Assembly: GCA_021234155.1 (NCBI GenBank)
Contig: JAJEKV010000838.1
Span: 1 to 64,000, forward strand
Length of the DNA: 64,000 nucleotides
Direction of reading: 5' to 3'
Origin: Isoetes taiwanensis
Taxonomy: Eukaryota; Streptophyta; Lycopodiopsida; Isoetales; Isoetaceae
Position 1 is the first letter of the stretch. Every line of letters begins with the position of its first letter. The position numbers were made by a program, and so were the translations under genes. This document shows, in pieces, positions 11,306 through 21,854 of this stretch. The notes beneath the pieces are model-generated. The model ran no database searches. It saw only the letters and a program-made list of their open reading frames with translations, and had not been told where the DNA came from.

Positions 11306-11319
11306 CAAGGTGGGGAGAA
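11306..11319 (+). other. Polypurine tract
   Basis: CAAGGTGGGGAGAA immediately precedes TGTGGCG, the presumed LTR start. Purine-rich G tracts just before TG are the plus-strand primer in Ty3/gypsy elements. Confidence 0.7.
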
Positions 11320-11467
11320 TGTGGCGTTTCCGGCCAAGATATCGCCAGGGGCGTAACGCGTATCTGCCTCGTCCTGCATACATGCCACTCCGGTGGGACG
11401 GTATGCGCTAAGCGTGTAGCAGGTGTGAGTAGCCCTAGGGGGCAACTTGCCGTAAATATGTGCAACT

Positions 11468-11610
11468 ATTAATGTGCACATTTTCCAATGTACACATTAA
11501 TGTGGGCACACATTTCCAAGTGGACACTTCATGCCAAGTGGGCCACACCCATAGGTGCAATTAATGTGCACATTTTCCAATGTACACATTAATGTGGGCA
11601 CACATTTCCA
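11468..11610 (+). repeat. Direct repeat in LTR U3, enhancer-like
   Basis: A 51-base segment at 11468-11518 recurs at 11560-11610 (period 92). Each copy has TTAATGTG and CACATTAA as inverted arms. Tandem palindromic repeats upstream of the TATA box suggest a U3 regulatory block. The matching part of the 5' LTR lies outside the window. Confidence 0.6.
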
Positions 11611-11712
11611 TGTGTGCACATTTGGCCACCCTAGCCCTTAAAGGCAAAGTGGGCCCATTTCCAATTATCCCACCCAAAGGGGATAATTGGAAACCCTAGC
11701 CAACCCCTTGTC

Positions 11713-11718
11713 TATATA
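11713..11718 (+). promoter_or_regulatory. TATA box of the 3' LTR
   Basis: TATATA in CTATATAGGG, same context as 45-50. Confidence 0.5.
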
Positions 11719-12960
11719 GGGTAGGAAACCCTAACTAGCCCAATTTTCGATTTTGGGGCTTTAGAACTCTGTTTTAGCTGCCTCAATAACAAACCGCATC
11801 CTGAACTACGCACGGGAGAATTACATCCTTAGTTTCCCTTGATTCGAAAGGCCCCGGCCAGGATGGTCGAGCTCAGTCGGGAGGAGCCCCTCAAGGATCG
11901 GTATTTGGTCGATTAGATAGTCTAAACCCTATTTTAGTCATTGAATCGTTAGGTTTAGCCTATTAGATTGCCCATAGCGCCCCCTCTAGATCTCTAGATA
12001 GCAGATCCTAACTAAAAGAACCTAACTCTATGTTGTAGATTAGATCTAGTTCTTTAGTTCTCACGTGGAAGTATATGGATGATGCATCTCTATGAACTCC
12101 CTTGTATTGGGAAGGGGGTAGAGACCTAAAGCTTTGTAGTTGATGCTCCTAGAGTAGCCTCTCTAGCACACCAGATTCGCCTGCGGCGCAAGAGCCACAG
12201 GGATGTGGGTGAAGGGGACCGGCCGAGAAGGGAGGTTCATGTCCGACTCATGAATCCGGTTCCTCGGTGTGTAAGGCCACCGGGAACCATTGTGGCTAGG
12301 GTCCAATGGCTTGCCACCGCGGCGGGCAAGGCATGGGCTCGACACCCGTGGGGTGGTGTTCACCTTCCGGTGGGTTGGTCCCGAGGTCACGAGGCAAAGG
12401 GCCCTCTAGCCACCTTGGAGTCGGCATGTAGATCTCGGAGGGAGTGATCCCTACCGCCCCATCCGGAATCGGGAAGATGAGCCCGGGAGTAGCCCTCTTG
12501 GCTATGCATCCGGGCCAAGTCCCCCGACACCTTCGGACCACCCGCAGTGTGCACTGGGAGGGGGCGGATGGAGTGGACAACCCCTAAGCCATGTTCATAT
12601 GCCGCCAAATCCATTGCCATGAATTCATGCGCAATGAACTCACGGGAGACTCCAAGCCGCCGTGGGCCATCCCTTGAGTTGAGCCTTGGGTAGGAATTCT
12701 ATGGGTGCTGATCTTTGTCTATGCAGATAGTGAAGGACCATCGCCGTGATGGTCATATGATGTTGATGTATGTGCTACCGACATGTATGTTTACGCTTCG
12801 CAGCCTAGGGTAGGCCCCGAGGGAGATTTGGTGCAATGACCCTTCCACTCTTCCCACCGGAACCCGCCACGGTTCAGTTGTCAGCGTGGAGGGCCACAGT
12901 ATAGCATGGAGCTGGTATGGGGATGAACTCTGTTTGTATCTCGGTGAGGCACCGTGATCT

Positions 12961-13420
12961 GGCGAGGGGATCCTGAGGGCAAGCTGAAGAGTGTGGAATG
13001 CCTCCGCGGGGAGGTGCCTCGGAGCTTTCTGCGGTACGTCCCACCGACTTATCCGCTCTTCTCCATGACTTTTCATCGAATATGCTCCTTCCCCAACCTC
13101 CGTGGATGTTATGCAATGCTTGCAAGATGCTTTGAGCTGGACTGCCTGTCTCAAATTTCTTCCCTCTTCTTTATCCCGTGTGCGAGTGTAGCGTGGCGGG
13201 TAAGAGTGTAGCGTGGCGGGATGCGTGCCCGAGCGGTATCTCGCCTTGGCCGGGATTTTGTGCCGCTGGAGGCGGTCTACGTGATGCTGAAGCGGGATGC
13301 AATCGGTCGCGGGATGCTCCCGCCACGAACCACACGGAGCAAGGAGAGTCTATGATTAACAATTCACGGTGCCATTAGTCAAAGCGAAGAAAAGAATGGT
13401 GAATTCAAAATACAATGGAG
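12961..13420. other. Unassigned sequence after the 3' LTR
   Basis: No recognisable gene. Holds a short tandem duplication at 13184-13220 (GTGTAGCGTGGCGGG twice, GAGTG/AAGAG linker). Confidence 0.4.
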
Positions 13421-13790
13421 AACATTCATTCCATATAAGCGCATCCAATCACGTGGCAAGTAGTGCCTTTCTCAGCGAAATAGAAATGGTGAAAAAGTCA
13501 AAGTACAACCATTCTCATTAGAATATGGTCGCATCCAATCACCACGAAAGCATACAAATGGTCTCGTTAGCCAGAGACAAGCGGTGCCTTTCTCGACTCG
13601 CGAAGTCCAGAAAGGCCTCAGGAAACCCAATGTACAACCATTATAGAATATGGCTGCATCCAGTCACACAAACAAACATACAAATGGTTTCATCAATGGG
13701 ACAAGCATGCCTTTCGATTTCAGCGAGTCGAGAAAGCAAAAAACTCAATGTACAAGTATATTCATTACAAAATATAGTACATTTCTTCAC
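13420..13790 (+). repeat. Three tandem units of about 90-125 bp, the last two with a palindrome
   Basis: The phrase (T)ATGG(T/C)(C/T)GCATCCA(A/G)TCAC recurs near 13428, 13519 and 13643. Each is followed by TGCCTTTC. In the second and third units this leads into TCTCGACTCGCGAAGTC-like or CGATTTCAGCGAGTCGAGAAAG palindromes (13589-13614, 13712-13736). Confidence 0.6.
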
Positions 13791-14712
13791 GTTTCTTTAC
13801 AAGACTATCTGAAAGCAGAGGTCACTCTTCTTGATCACCATAATATTTGTCGTCCATAGCTTTCATGATCCCGCTGCTCTCTAGATCGGCCTCCTTGAGG
13901 TTCGGATAGTTCCTAATCACATCGGCCACAAGTATGGCAAACATGGATTCCGCCAAACACAGGAACGAGATTGAAAGACAACCACCTATCCGTTTCATAC
14001 TCTTCTGGTCGATAACTCTTGGCAATGATTGTATTGTGCGAGTTATGATAGCACTTGTAGGCGGAGTCGTCTATGATCAGCCTTGTTGTATTTGTTAAAG
14101 TCCTGGTATGCTTCATAAACCCTGTCCAGCCTTTTCATCATAATAGGCTTCCCCTTTGTGATGGCTGGATCGAGGTCTGACATATGCTCAACCCTTTCAT
14201 TTCCCCAAACAAACGTTAACATCAAAACTGGAAGGCCGAGAACACCAAGGACATTGATAATATTTTTTTTTGCCATACAAGACCATATGGCCACTTGAAT
14301 CCCGTTCCGGGCACCAATCAATAATTTCCTTTGAGTAGAGGGATACACGATTTTAGACCCCACTTTGGTGGCTTCTCACGAGGTGTTAAGCTTCAGGGGC
14401 GTCTTTATCGTGGTATACCGCAGCTAATACTCCATTGGCGATCAAATATTACAAGCTTGGTGGGACCAGCTAGATCCCAATTAGAGTTTGGCTCGACCCG
14501 GATTTCCCCTTATTCGGGATCCATATGCGGGATCATTATTTTTCATCTCCTTTCTTGTTGCCCACCTTTGTCTTGCTCTTGTCTTGTCTTTTTTGGATGC
14601 AGTATCCTCCTGATGACCTGAACCGCCAGCAGATCCCTATGATATTGTTAATGATCCGGATTGGTTGCGGTCGATGTCCCTGGAATGATGAAAGACGTCA
14701 GATAAGAAACGA

Positions 14713-14736
14713 CTTTCTCGACTCGAGTCGAGAAAG
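14713..14736. repeat. Perfect 24-bp palindrome
   Basis: CTTTCTCGACTC followed directly by its reverse complement. It is the most symmetric member of the dispersed family in 13.4-20.7 kb. Confidence 0.85.
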
Positions 14737-16489
14737 GAAAAAGTTAAAGACTTCGGAGGGTTTCTCGAGAAACACTCACGAGAGAAAAAGTGAACTCACC
14801 TCAATCAGATTCTCAAATTTGTTCCGCAAAGACATCTGGTCTAAACCTTGGACATTTCGTCTCCGTCATCTTTCTCTCCCTGGCTGTCAGGTTTGTCTTC
14901 GCCATCATCGTCCTTACTGCTTCCATTTGTCTTCCTCCCTTTGAAATGCTCATGAAGCAGGTCCAGGTATGACCAAATGGTTTCAACCATGTCCTTATTT
15001 CCAACCACCGGATATTGGTTTCATTCCATACAACATAGCCCCCGAGAACGGGCCATTCATGTACCACTTTCGTATACAATATGATCTTCCTCGACCAAAA
15101 TTTGGTTATGAAGTACTTGATAACTCTTGGCGGATAGGAATTCTATGTATTGGACCTGTCGCACCATCGAGTCTTTGACTTTGTCCATCAATGGCACATC
15201 CTCCATAAATCTGCCGCCTTCCGGGGTTCCATCTGCTCTTGAGAAATCATGAACTGCCGAGATAGTGGTGTTCGCTAGACCACCACTTGTCGAATCTGCG
15301 GCCGATCTTGAAACCAAAACCAAAACTATATTGGCAAAACTTGGTGCCTTGGCGAGCCAAGTCTACACTCATGTTCGGGCCAGTATATGGAATACAAGAT
15401 CTTGTTGGAAAAGTTAATATCGGTGCCCATTGTGACACACCGGTTGTCCGATTGCGGCATGCAAAAGATAAGGGAAACCGAAAGTATCCGGCTTCGGTCA
15501 TGTCGGACATATCTTGTACCCTTTGCTCAATGTCGGCTTTTTCATAAAATAAGGTGGGGTCTTGATCATATTCATGGCAAATAGTGCCGCAGGCCCAAGT
15601 GCCGGTTCGGACCACCAAACCCTTTGTGTCCCAAGGTTACCGGGGAATGGAGGAGAGCTATCATGGGTCTTAAATGGGACCACCCGAATCCAAGCTTCCT
15701 CTTGAATTGCCAGCACGTTGAGGGGAAGGGAGGGTTTTGATGTTACGCTTTAGCTTGGTGTTGATGTAGGGTTGACATAGGCGGTTCAACTCCTTCATGT
15801 CTTCCCTCATCAAAGCGCAACCTTCTCCTTATAATAATCAAAATCATGGCATGCATTGGAGGCAACATTGCAGAACTCTGTGATGCCTTCTTCCAATGCA
15901 CGCCGTCTCTTTAGGATTGTGGCGTAATCCTTTGCGTCTTGCATTTTTGAACTTCTACTTTTCCTTAGTAGGATTGTTCCATCCAGGGATTTTACACGTA
16001 GATCCGCGTTTCCTTGTCCGGTCGGGCCACAGTATCCTTTTCATTGAATTGCTTGTCGAACAACTTTGGGTCGGGCACGGTTGGCAATTCTCCATTGCTG
16101 TCCTTAAGCTTGCCTCTTGTCCATAGAGCCCATATCTGGGTCCATTTCTCCCAAAACCGCCTCGAGTGCTAAGAATGAGGTCATATTGGTCGATAGAGAT
16201 TCCATGCCCTTTCTTGGTGTTTCTTCTTCTTCTCGTCTTCATCCTCTCCCTCATCATCTTCCCGGCCTTCCGAGAAGAACATATTTGCAGAGTTCTCTCG
16301 AAGGTCTTCCACTTATCCCAGGGAGCCATGTTTCCTTTAGGGCCGAGGACAACCCAATGCTTTCCCATTTTGGCGTGTATGATAGGGCGAGGGATACGAG
16401 CTGCATTGATAAAATGTAACAATGTCGGAGCATAAAAGTATATCCTAAAATCGAGGGAAACAAGGAATAGGAGGATCGCGGGGGACTTT

Positions 16490-17215
16490 CGACATTCGCT
16501 GAAGTCGAGAATACCCCGAGGAGAGGAGAAAACATAGAAGGAGAGTCAAGGAGGCGAAAGCATCAGCGCATTCCCAAATCTTTGCTTTCACGCCTCTTGA
16601 GCGATGCAACTTAGGATATAAACTGGCGACATTGCCGAAGAGGCGGGAAAGAAAGATTGGGAAGGCTCGATGCTTTCACTCTTCAATCATTAATCTCTAA
16701 TGTTCTCTCTATTACCACAGGTTTCTCGACTTCCTTGAGTTGGGAAAGTCAGAGGAGCACAGGAAAGGAGAAGATTCAAGGGACTTTCGACTTCGAAGTC
16801 GAGAATACCCACAGGAGAGGAGAGAACATAGAAGGAGAGTGAAGGCCAGAGTGAAGGCTCGATGCTTTCACTCGTCAACCATTAATCTCTAATGTTCTCT
16901 CTATTGTCCTAGGGTATCTCAACTCACGCAAGTCGAGAAAGTCAGAGGAGCACATGAAAGGAGAAGATTGAAGGGACTTTCTCGACCCGCGAGTCGAGAA
17001 AGCACCTTCATACTCTTCTTCCCGTTTTGTCTCTGGCTTTCTCGACTCGTGAGTCGAGAAAGTCCCTTCAATCTTTACTTTTCTTTTGCTTCTTCGGGGT
17101 TTCTCGAGTCGAAAGCTCGATCGATTTTCGAAGTTGCACGGGGTTTCTTGACTACCCGGCTCGCAACTCGAGGAAATCGCGGGGCTTTCTCGACTTCGCC
17201 AGTGAGAAAGCCCGA
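16490..17215. repeat. Cluster of TTTCTCGACTCG/CGAGTCGAGAAA palindromes
   Basis: Members include 16977-17002, 17037-17062 and 17185-17210, with degenerate ones near 16490, 16720, 16785, 16915, 17100 and 17145. Between them a longer unit also repeats: the phrase CATTAATCTCTAATGTTCTC follows CACTC(T/G)TCAA at about 16,678 and 16,870, and GGAGAGAACATAGAAGGAGAG-like text recurs. The cluster lies between two coding blocks of the minus-strand remnant. Confidence 0.75.
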
Positions 17216-18719
17216 ATCGAAGACAAGAATTTACCTTATGTAGGCGGCACTTGCTGCTATTGTGTTACGGCGGACAGCACGCCGGCGAAGCTCCGTTGGT
17301 GGCGTGTCTGAAAAGAACTCTGGCGGCTCGTTTGGAATATCGTTTCTTGATCCTTTGCGGCACTTCCTTTTCCGCAGAATACTTGTGTGCTGCCCTCACT
17401 AAATCTTTGGCCGTCCACAACCCAAAACGGCGTCTTTTCCCTTGGTCTTCCTCGGACTTCCACCGAATAACTCACCAATCGATCTGGCTGAATAGTATGA
17501 CATCCACGGGCATTGGATCTGCAGCGGGATGTCGCACCATCAAGTTTGAGAATCTCCGGCATGTGTCTTTGGATTAAATTCCAATGGTTGAACAAGGCGG
17601 CATCTCCGATTGCAAACCTTGAGCGTCCATGTCCAACAAAGAACTTGTGTGATATCCTAATGGATAATACCGAGCCAGCCGCTCCATCTTACGGGCCCCT
17701 CTACGTGATTTCCTAATGCGCATCATGCGGATCCAAGAGTTGGGAATCGACCATATCTTCCTCTTCTTGACATCAGAATCCTCCAGGTGTACTCTCATAC
17801 GCTTCATGACTTGCAGTCCTGTCGAGTTTTTCTTTCGAACTACATCCTTGGTAGCTGTCGAGTGCTTTAGAGTCTTTAGCCGCTGGGCGGGTAAAGCTCC
17901 GGTGTTGAGCGACTTCTCCCTCACCACGGAAATCTCCATTCCAAGCTCCCACGGATGTCGGGGTTCCGGCCTCCTTTATCCCTTCGGATCCTTCCACCCA
18001 AGGTTTCGACAATTTAAAGCGGCCGGCCTTTTTGTCGGTCCCCTTAGCCTTGCTCATTGAAGAGTTAGAGTAATTGGATCTTGATAACTTAGCCGTGTGG
18101 TAGAACTTACCCTTGAGGCGGTCTTCCACATACAATGTTATATGTTTGAAGTCTGGCTTGAGAGATGGAGAGCACAACACCGACCTTCTTGTACTTGTCG
18201 CCGAGCTCTTCTTATCCCTTTGCCACGGGAACGGATCTTTCTCCTTCCCACTTGTTGAAACTTTGACATACCACCAAGAATCTGGCGATGTATCAAGTAG
18301 CTCTGTCTCCAATCCCTCGATAGCGAAGAGCGGAGTTACGCCGGTGATCACTAAGCGTCTCCGCGGTGAATGCTTTGCAAGACACAAAGGATGAATCGAG
18401 AAAAGGTATCTGATCGAACACAAAATTAGAAAAGGTATCGACACCGGAGTCCCCCGCTTTTCTTTTCTTGGTGCCGCTTGAACCCGATGTCAGCTCCGTA
18501 TTTCGCTTCTTCGATGGAATCGTCATATCGTATGCCCCCGCATCCTCTTGTTGCTTTCGAATTCCCTTGTAAATTGAGCCTCTTAAAACGCCTTGGAGGT
18601 TTTAGGACCGACGTAAAAGGTCGGTGTGTTCTTAAATTTGAAATTAAGGACATACAAGCATTCAAGGCAAAAAAGTGGGCTAAAGGGTACAAGACGGCCA
18701 ACTTTAGCCCCAAACACCA

Positions 18720-19120
18720 TTTCGAAATTCATTCATTTCCGGGGACTTAGTGATGATGGAGATTTTTAGCGCTTAGTTATGCTGAGATCGATTGTGGCGA
18801 GTTCGGATGGCATACGATTGTAAGCTCCTAGCAGCGATTTACTCTACATCTAGTTCTAACGTGCATCTTTTTGCAAATAGTTGATTTGATCGATGTGCAT
18901 GGGGCTAAGGTGGGCAGCGCTATGGAAGAGGGATACACGAGAATCGCTTTGATACAAGTATTTGATCGGATGCATTGTTGATAAGGAATAGCGTAAGAAG
19001 CGAAGACTCGGTGAGGCTGCGGGGATCTGTGATACAATGGCCCAAGGAATTCTTAGGCGAGAAGAGGTGAGTTTCGGAGATGCCCGCTTCATTCGTGTGT
19101 GTAGAACATGCGGATGTGTT
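18720..19120. other. Unassigned stretch
   Basis: No recognisable coding sequence or repeat was seen apart from the start of the duplication described next. Confidence 0.4.
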
Positions 19121-19390
19121 TTAGAACATGGAACTTTCCGCTTCGATGCATTTATTGTTTCCTTGTCAGCATATTTCGTGAGAGATGAAATATACTCTCT
19201 CGGGTTGAGAGATGCTCCTACGTAAAACAATGGATCGGAGTAAGACGTGAACAGCTCCTGTTTTGCTTATGGAACTGTTCGTTTCTCCGATTTATCGTTT
19301 CCTTGTTGAGCTTATTTCAGCGTCGAGATAATCTCTGGGTTGAGAGATGCTCAGCAAGGGAACTATAATCGGAGCAACTCGCGAACAGGG
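19115..19390 (+). repeat. Tandem duplication of about 145 bp
   Basis: TATCGTTTCCTTGT/TATTGTTTCCTTGT, GGGTTGAGAGATGCTC and ATCGGAG(T/C)AA occur in the same order in 19121-19250 and 19268-19386. The copies are clearly diverged. Confidence 0.6.
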
Positions 19391-19539
19391 GTTTCATGTG
19401 TCTGTATTTTTGCTTGGAATGCCTTCCCTTCCATTTAGAAGCAAAGGGCTCCATCCAGTCCGAGTACCTGTTAGGCATGCTAGTTGTGTATAGATCATGC
19501 TAGGTCTAGGGCCTTAGAGATCGCGGTTCAAATGCATCC

Positions 19540-20720
19540 CCACAGTGGTTAGTCGCAGAGGCCTCCACCCGATCAGGACCACTCCCCCGCATATTCGAGG
19601 AAGATGGTTGAAGGAGAGTGGCTCGAGACAGGCTAGAGGCACCTAGGACTAAAAAGGAGAATGCACTCCAACATTGGGTCATTTGTGAGACTAGCGGGTC
19701 TTCTCGACTCACGAAGTCGAGAAAACACCGTGAGCCTTGAGGATGCTGGCCTTAAGGGATGCATTTCCCTGTGGTTAAGGCATTCTCGACTCGCAAGTCG
19801 AGAATGCAGACATCAAGCCAACCTATTGCCCGTGGTTTCCCGGTGGTTAGTTGCGAGGCCTCCACAATATTCGAGGAAGATGGTTCGAAGGAGAGTGGCT
19901 CGATTGTGGGTAGAGGCATCCAGCTTTAACACAGAGAATTGGTCGGGTTAAGGGGATTCTCGACTTACAGTCGAGAATGCACGAAAAAACATGTCGAATT
20001 CTGTTCAAATAAATCCCGGTGGTTATAGAAAAAATCCGCAGACAGTCCGGGGCCACTTCCCTTCGCAATCGAAGGAGAGTGGAACATCAAGCGCCCGCAC
20101 CGGAGAATGCAATGAAACGGCCATTGCCACGGTGTGAGACTAGCTGGTCTTCTCGAAGGGCTAGAGGCACCTCTGACAAGACACAGTAAGAATGCCCCAT
20201 AGCTTGGCTTGGTCGAGGGTAGATGTGGTTTAATGTCCCGGCATTGTTGTGTGTGAGACTAGTTTTTTTCGACTCAACGAATCGAGAAAGCGCAAGACGT
20301 CGTGGTTAGTCGAGGCCCTCCACCCGGTCGGAGCGTCCCCTTCGCAATATTCGACGAAGATGGTTCGAAGGAGAGTGGCTCTGATGGAGGTGGAGGCACC
20401 CGCGACCATTCGAGGGCATTGGCTGGGTATGACATTCTCAACTCGCGAGTCGAGAATGCACAAAGGCTGCAGCAGGCTTTCTTTGACTAGAAAGACATTG
20501 GGTAGCTGTCTGCATTCTCGACTCGCGATTCGAGAATTCCTCAACCAGCCAACAGTCCAGGGTGTACCTCCTTGTTTCGCCTGCGCGAGTCGAGAAATTG
20601 TCGACTCGCGAGTCGAGAAGAAGGCTTGTACTTCCTGGATTGTTGGCAAGCTGAGGCATTCTCAACTCGCAAGTCAAGAAAGCCGGGTTCCCTTCTACAC
20701 CTCTCCTGCAAGGGAGGATA
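19540..20720 (+). repeat. Degenerate tandem repeat array carrying CATTCTCGAC...GTCGAGAATG palindromes
   Basis: The phrase GGTTAGT(C/T)G...GAGG...CCTCCAC...AT(A)TTCGA(G/C)GAAGATGGTT recurs at about 19,547, 19,843 and 20,303, with a partial copy at 20,019. Each is followed by GGAGAGTGG. Palindromes sit at 19700-19724, 19781-19806, 19956-19980, 20265-20290, 20433-20458, 20513-20538, 20575-20619 (two overlapping) and 20658-20683. Unit lengths vary from about 175 to 460 bp. Confidence 0.75.
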
Positions 20721-21657
20721 TGCTGTGAGTTAGAATTGCAATTTCTGTAAAGCAATTCCTGTTCTTAGTTCATAGTTAGAAACATTCATTCATAGTTATG
20801 TTCTGTTATGAAACATTCATAGACAGTTTTGCAATTTTTTAGAATCATTCATAGTAATGTTCATTTATCGCTTTCTGCAATATTTTTCTTCCTATCACCT
20901 GTCTCTGAGTATTCCTAATTCGGTTGCTTGCCACTAGTCTTACCACTAGTCTCACTTATGCCTGTACAAGGTATTCAATTAAACAATAACTAAGAAAAAG
21001 AGAACAAAAACAGAAAACAAAACAAAAGCAAAACAGAAAACAGTGACAACATGTGAAACAGAGTGAAACAGTGGAGACAAAAGAGAACATATTAAAAAAC
21101 ATAAGCGGAGATTTGTTGGATGAGAAGGAAGCTCCGCTCGATTCCATGTTTGAACGGGCATTTGCAAAGCTTGAGAATAAGGATTTGTCGGCTGGAAATT
21201 GTATCGGGGATAGTAAGAGCCTCTAATAAAAGAATATAAGTAAGAGGCAAGAAAGGACTTACGAAACCTAAAAAGAAGCAAAGAAAAGAAGCTAAAACTT
21301 ACAGAGAAGAACCTCACTTTCTTCTTAGGGATGCAACGCCGAAATATTCAAACCGCGCGAAAACCTCGGCATTTGGATGCGTCGCGATCCGTCGAGGCTG
21401 CCGGTCATAAGAAGACGTCGGAATGGGAGCTCCAGAAATGGTGTAGAAAAACAGAACAGAGAACGGATAGGGGAGGATGAATGGGTCGCGGGAGAAGAGG
21501 AAGAGGGTGCGGTTATTTAAGGCACCCTCGAACCCGATAAAGTTACCATTATGACATCCCATCCACACGCAGGGGCCATGCCATCAAGGACACAGGTGTC
21601 CGGATTGTCGACGTGGCCATGTCGGCCGGGCCGACGGCACCACGTGGGCACAAAAAT
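20720..21657. other. Unassigned, partly low-complexity stretch
   Basis: Contains short repeats of TTCATAGTTA / AACATTCATTC near 20,765-20,860 and an A-rich AACAGAAAAC-type run at 20,985-21,090. No gene recognised. Confidence 0.4.
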
Positions 21658-21854
21658 GCTTTCAATGGTTCCAATATTTTAATGGTTTTAAATGTCTTTA
21701 ATGGTTAATGGTTATATGGTTATAATGGTTTTAATGGTTAATGGTTATAATGTTTTTAATGGTTAATAGTTTTAATGGTTAATGGTTATAATGTTTTTAA
21801 TGGTTAATGGTTCCAATGGTTAATGGTTGTAATGGTTATATGGTTATATGGTTA
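21658..21854 (+). repeat. (A)ATGGTT satellite, left half
   Basis: Irregular runs of TTAATGGTT, TATATGGTT and TTTTTAATGG. Similar sequence resumes at 24011, so the two tracts look like one satellite split by an insertion. Confidence 0.8.

Larger units (their letters stand above)
1..12960 (+). mobile_element. Ty3/gypsy chromovirus (chromodomain LTR retrotransposon), 5' end cut by window edge
   Basis: Two direct copies of a long repeat flank an internal region with, in order on the plus strand, a primer-binding site, gag-like sequence, protease, reverse transcriptase, RNase H, integrase, chromodomain and polypurine tract. That order and the chromodomain place it among the Ty3/gypsy chromoviruses. 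Every pol domain is recognisable but split by frameshifts and stops, so as written the copy cannot make its polyprotein. The internal region is about 10 kb, unusually long for a chromovirus, because about 4.2 kb between the primer site and gag is occupied by two other promoter-bearing repeats. Element identity is well supported; the clade within chromoviruses is not resolved. Confidence 0.9.
11320..12960 (+). repeat. 3' LTR of the chromovirus
   Basis: Starts with TG directly after the polypurine tract and matches the 5' LTR to its last recognisable base near 1310. Total about 1.64 kb. Contains a 92-bp-period direct repeat near its start and a conserved TATA box at 11713-11718. The exact 3' end is uncertain because the two copies stop agreeing 15-20 bases before the primer site. 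Confidence 0.85.
13822..18715 (-). pseudogene. Unrecognised multi-exon protein-coding remnant, minus strand
   Basis: Open stretches on the minus strand follow one another with credible protein composition: about 18,526-17,574, 17,595-17,257, 16,422-15,955, 15,900-14,813 (in shifting frames), 14,363-14,043 and 14,116-13,822 with a terminal stop. Traits seen are basic KKRK-type segments near 18,470 and 17,780, an acidic EDDEGEDEDEKKKK run near 16,230, W/Y-rich segments (KHWVVLGPKGN, DKWKTF) and a helical segment around 15,880-15,790. Frames change between and within blocks. I do not recognise the family. It could be a large transposon gene or a plant repeat gene family. Palindromic repeats at 14,713 and 16,490-17,220 fall in the gaps between blocks, as if in introns. 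Confidence 0.45.

Noticed and set aside
19541-20690. CRISPR array
   Set aside because: Regularly recurring palindromes drew attention, but spacing varies from 60 to several hundred bases, the spacers are themselves repeated, and the host is a plant.
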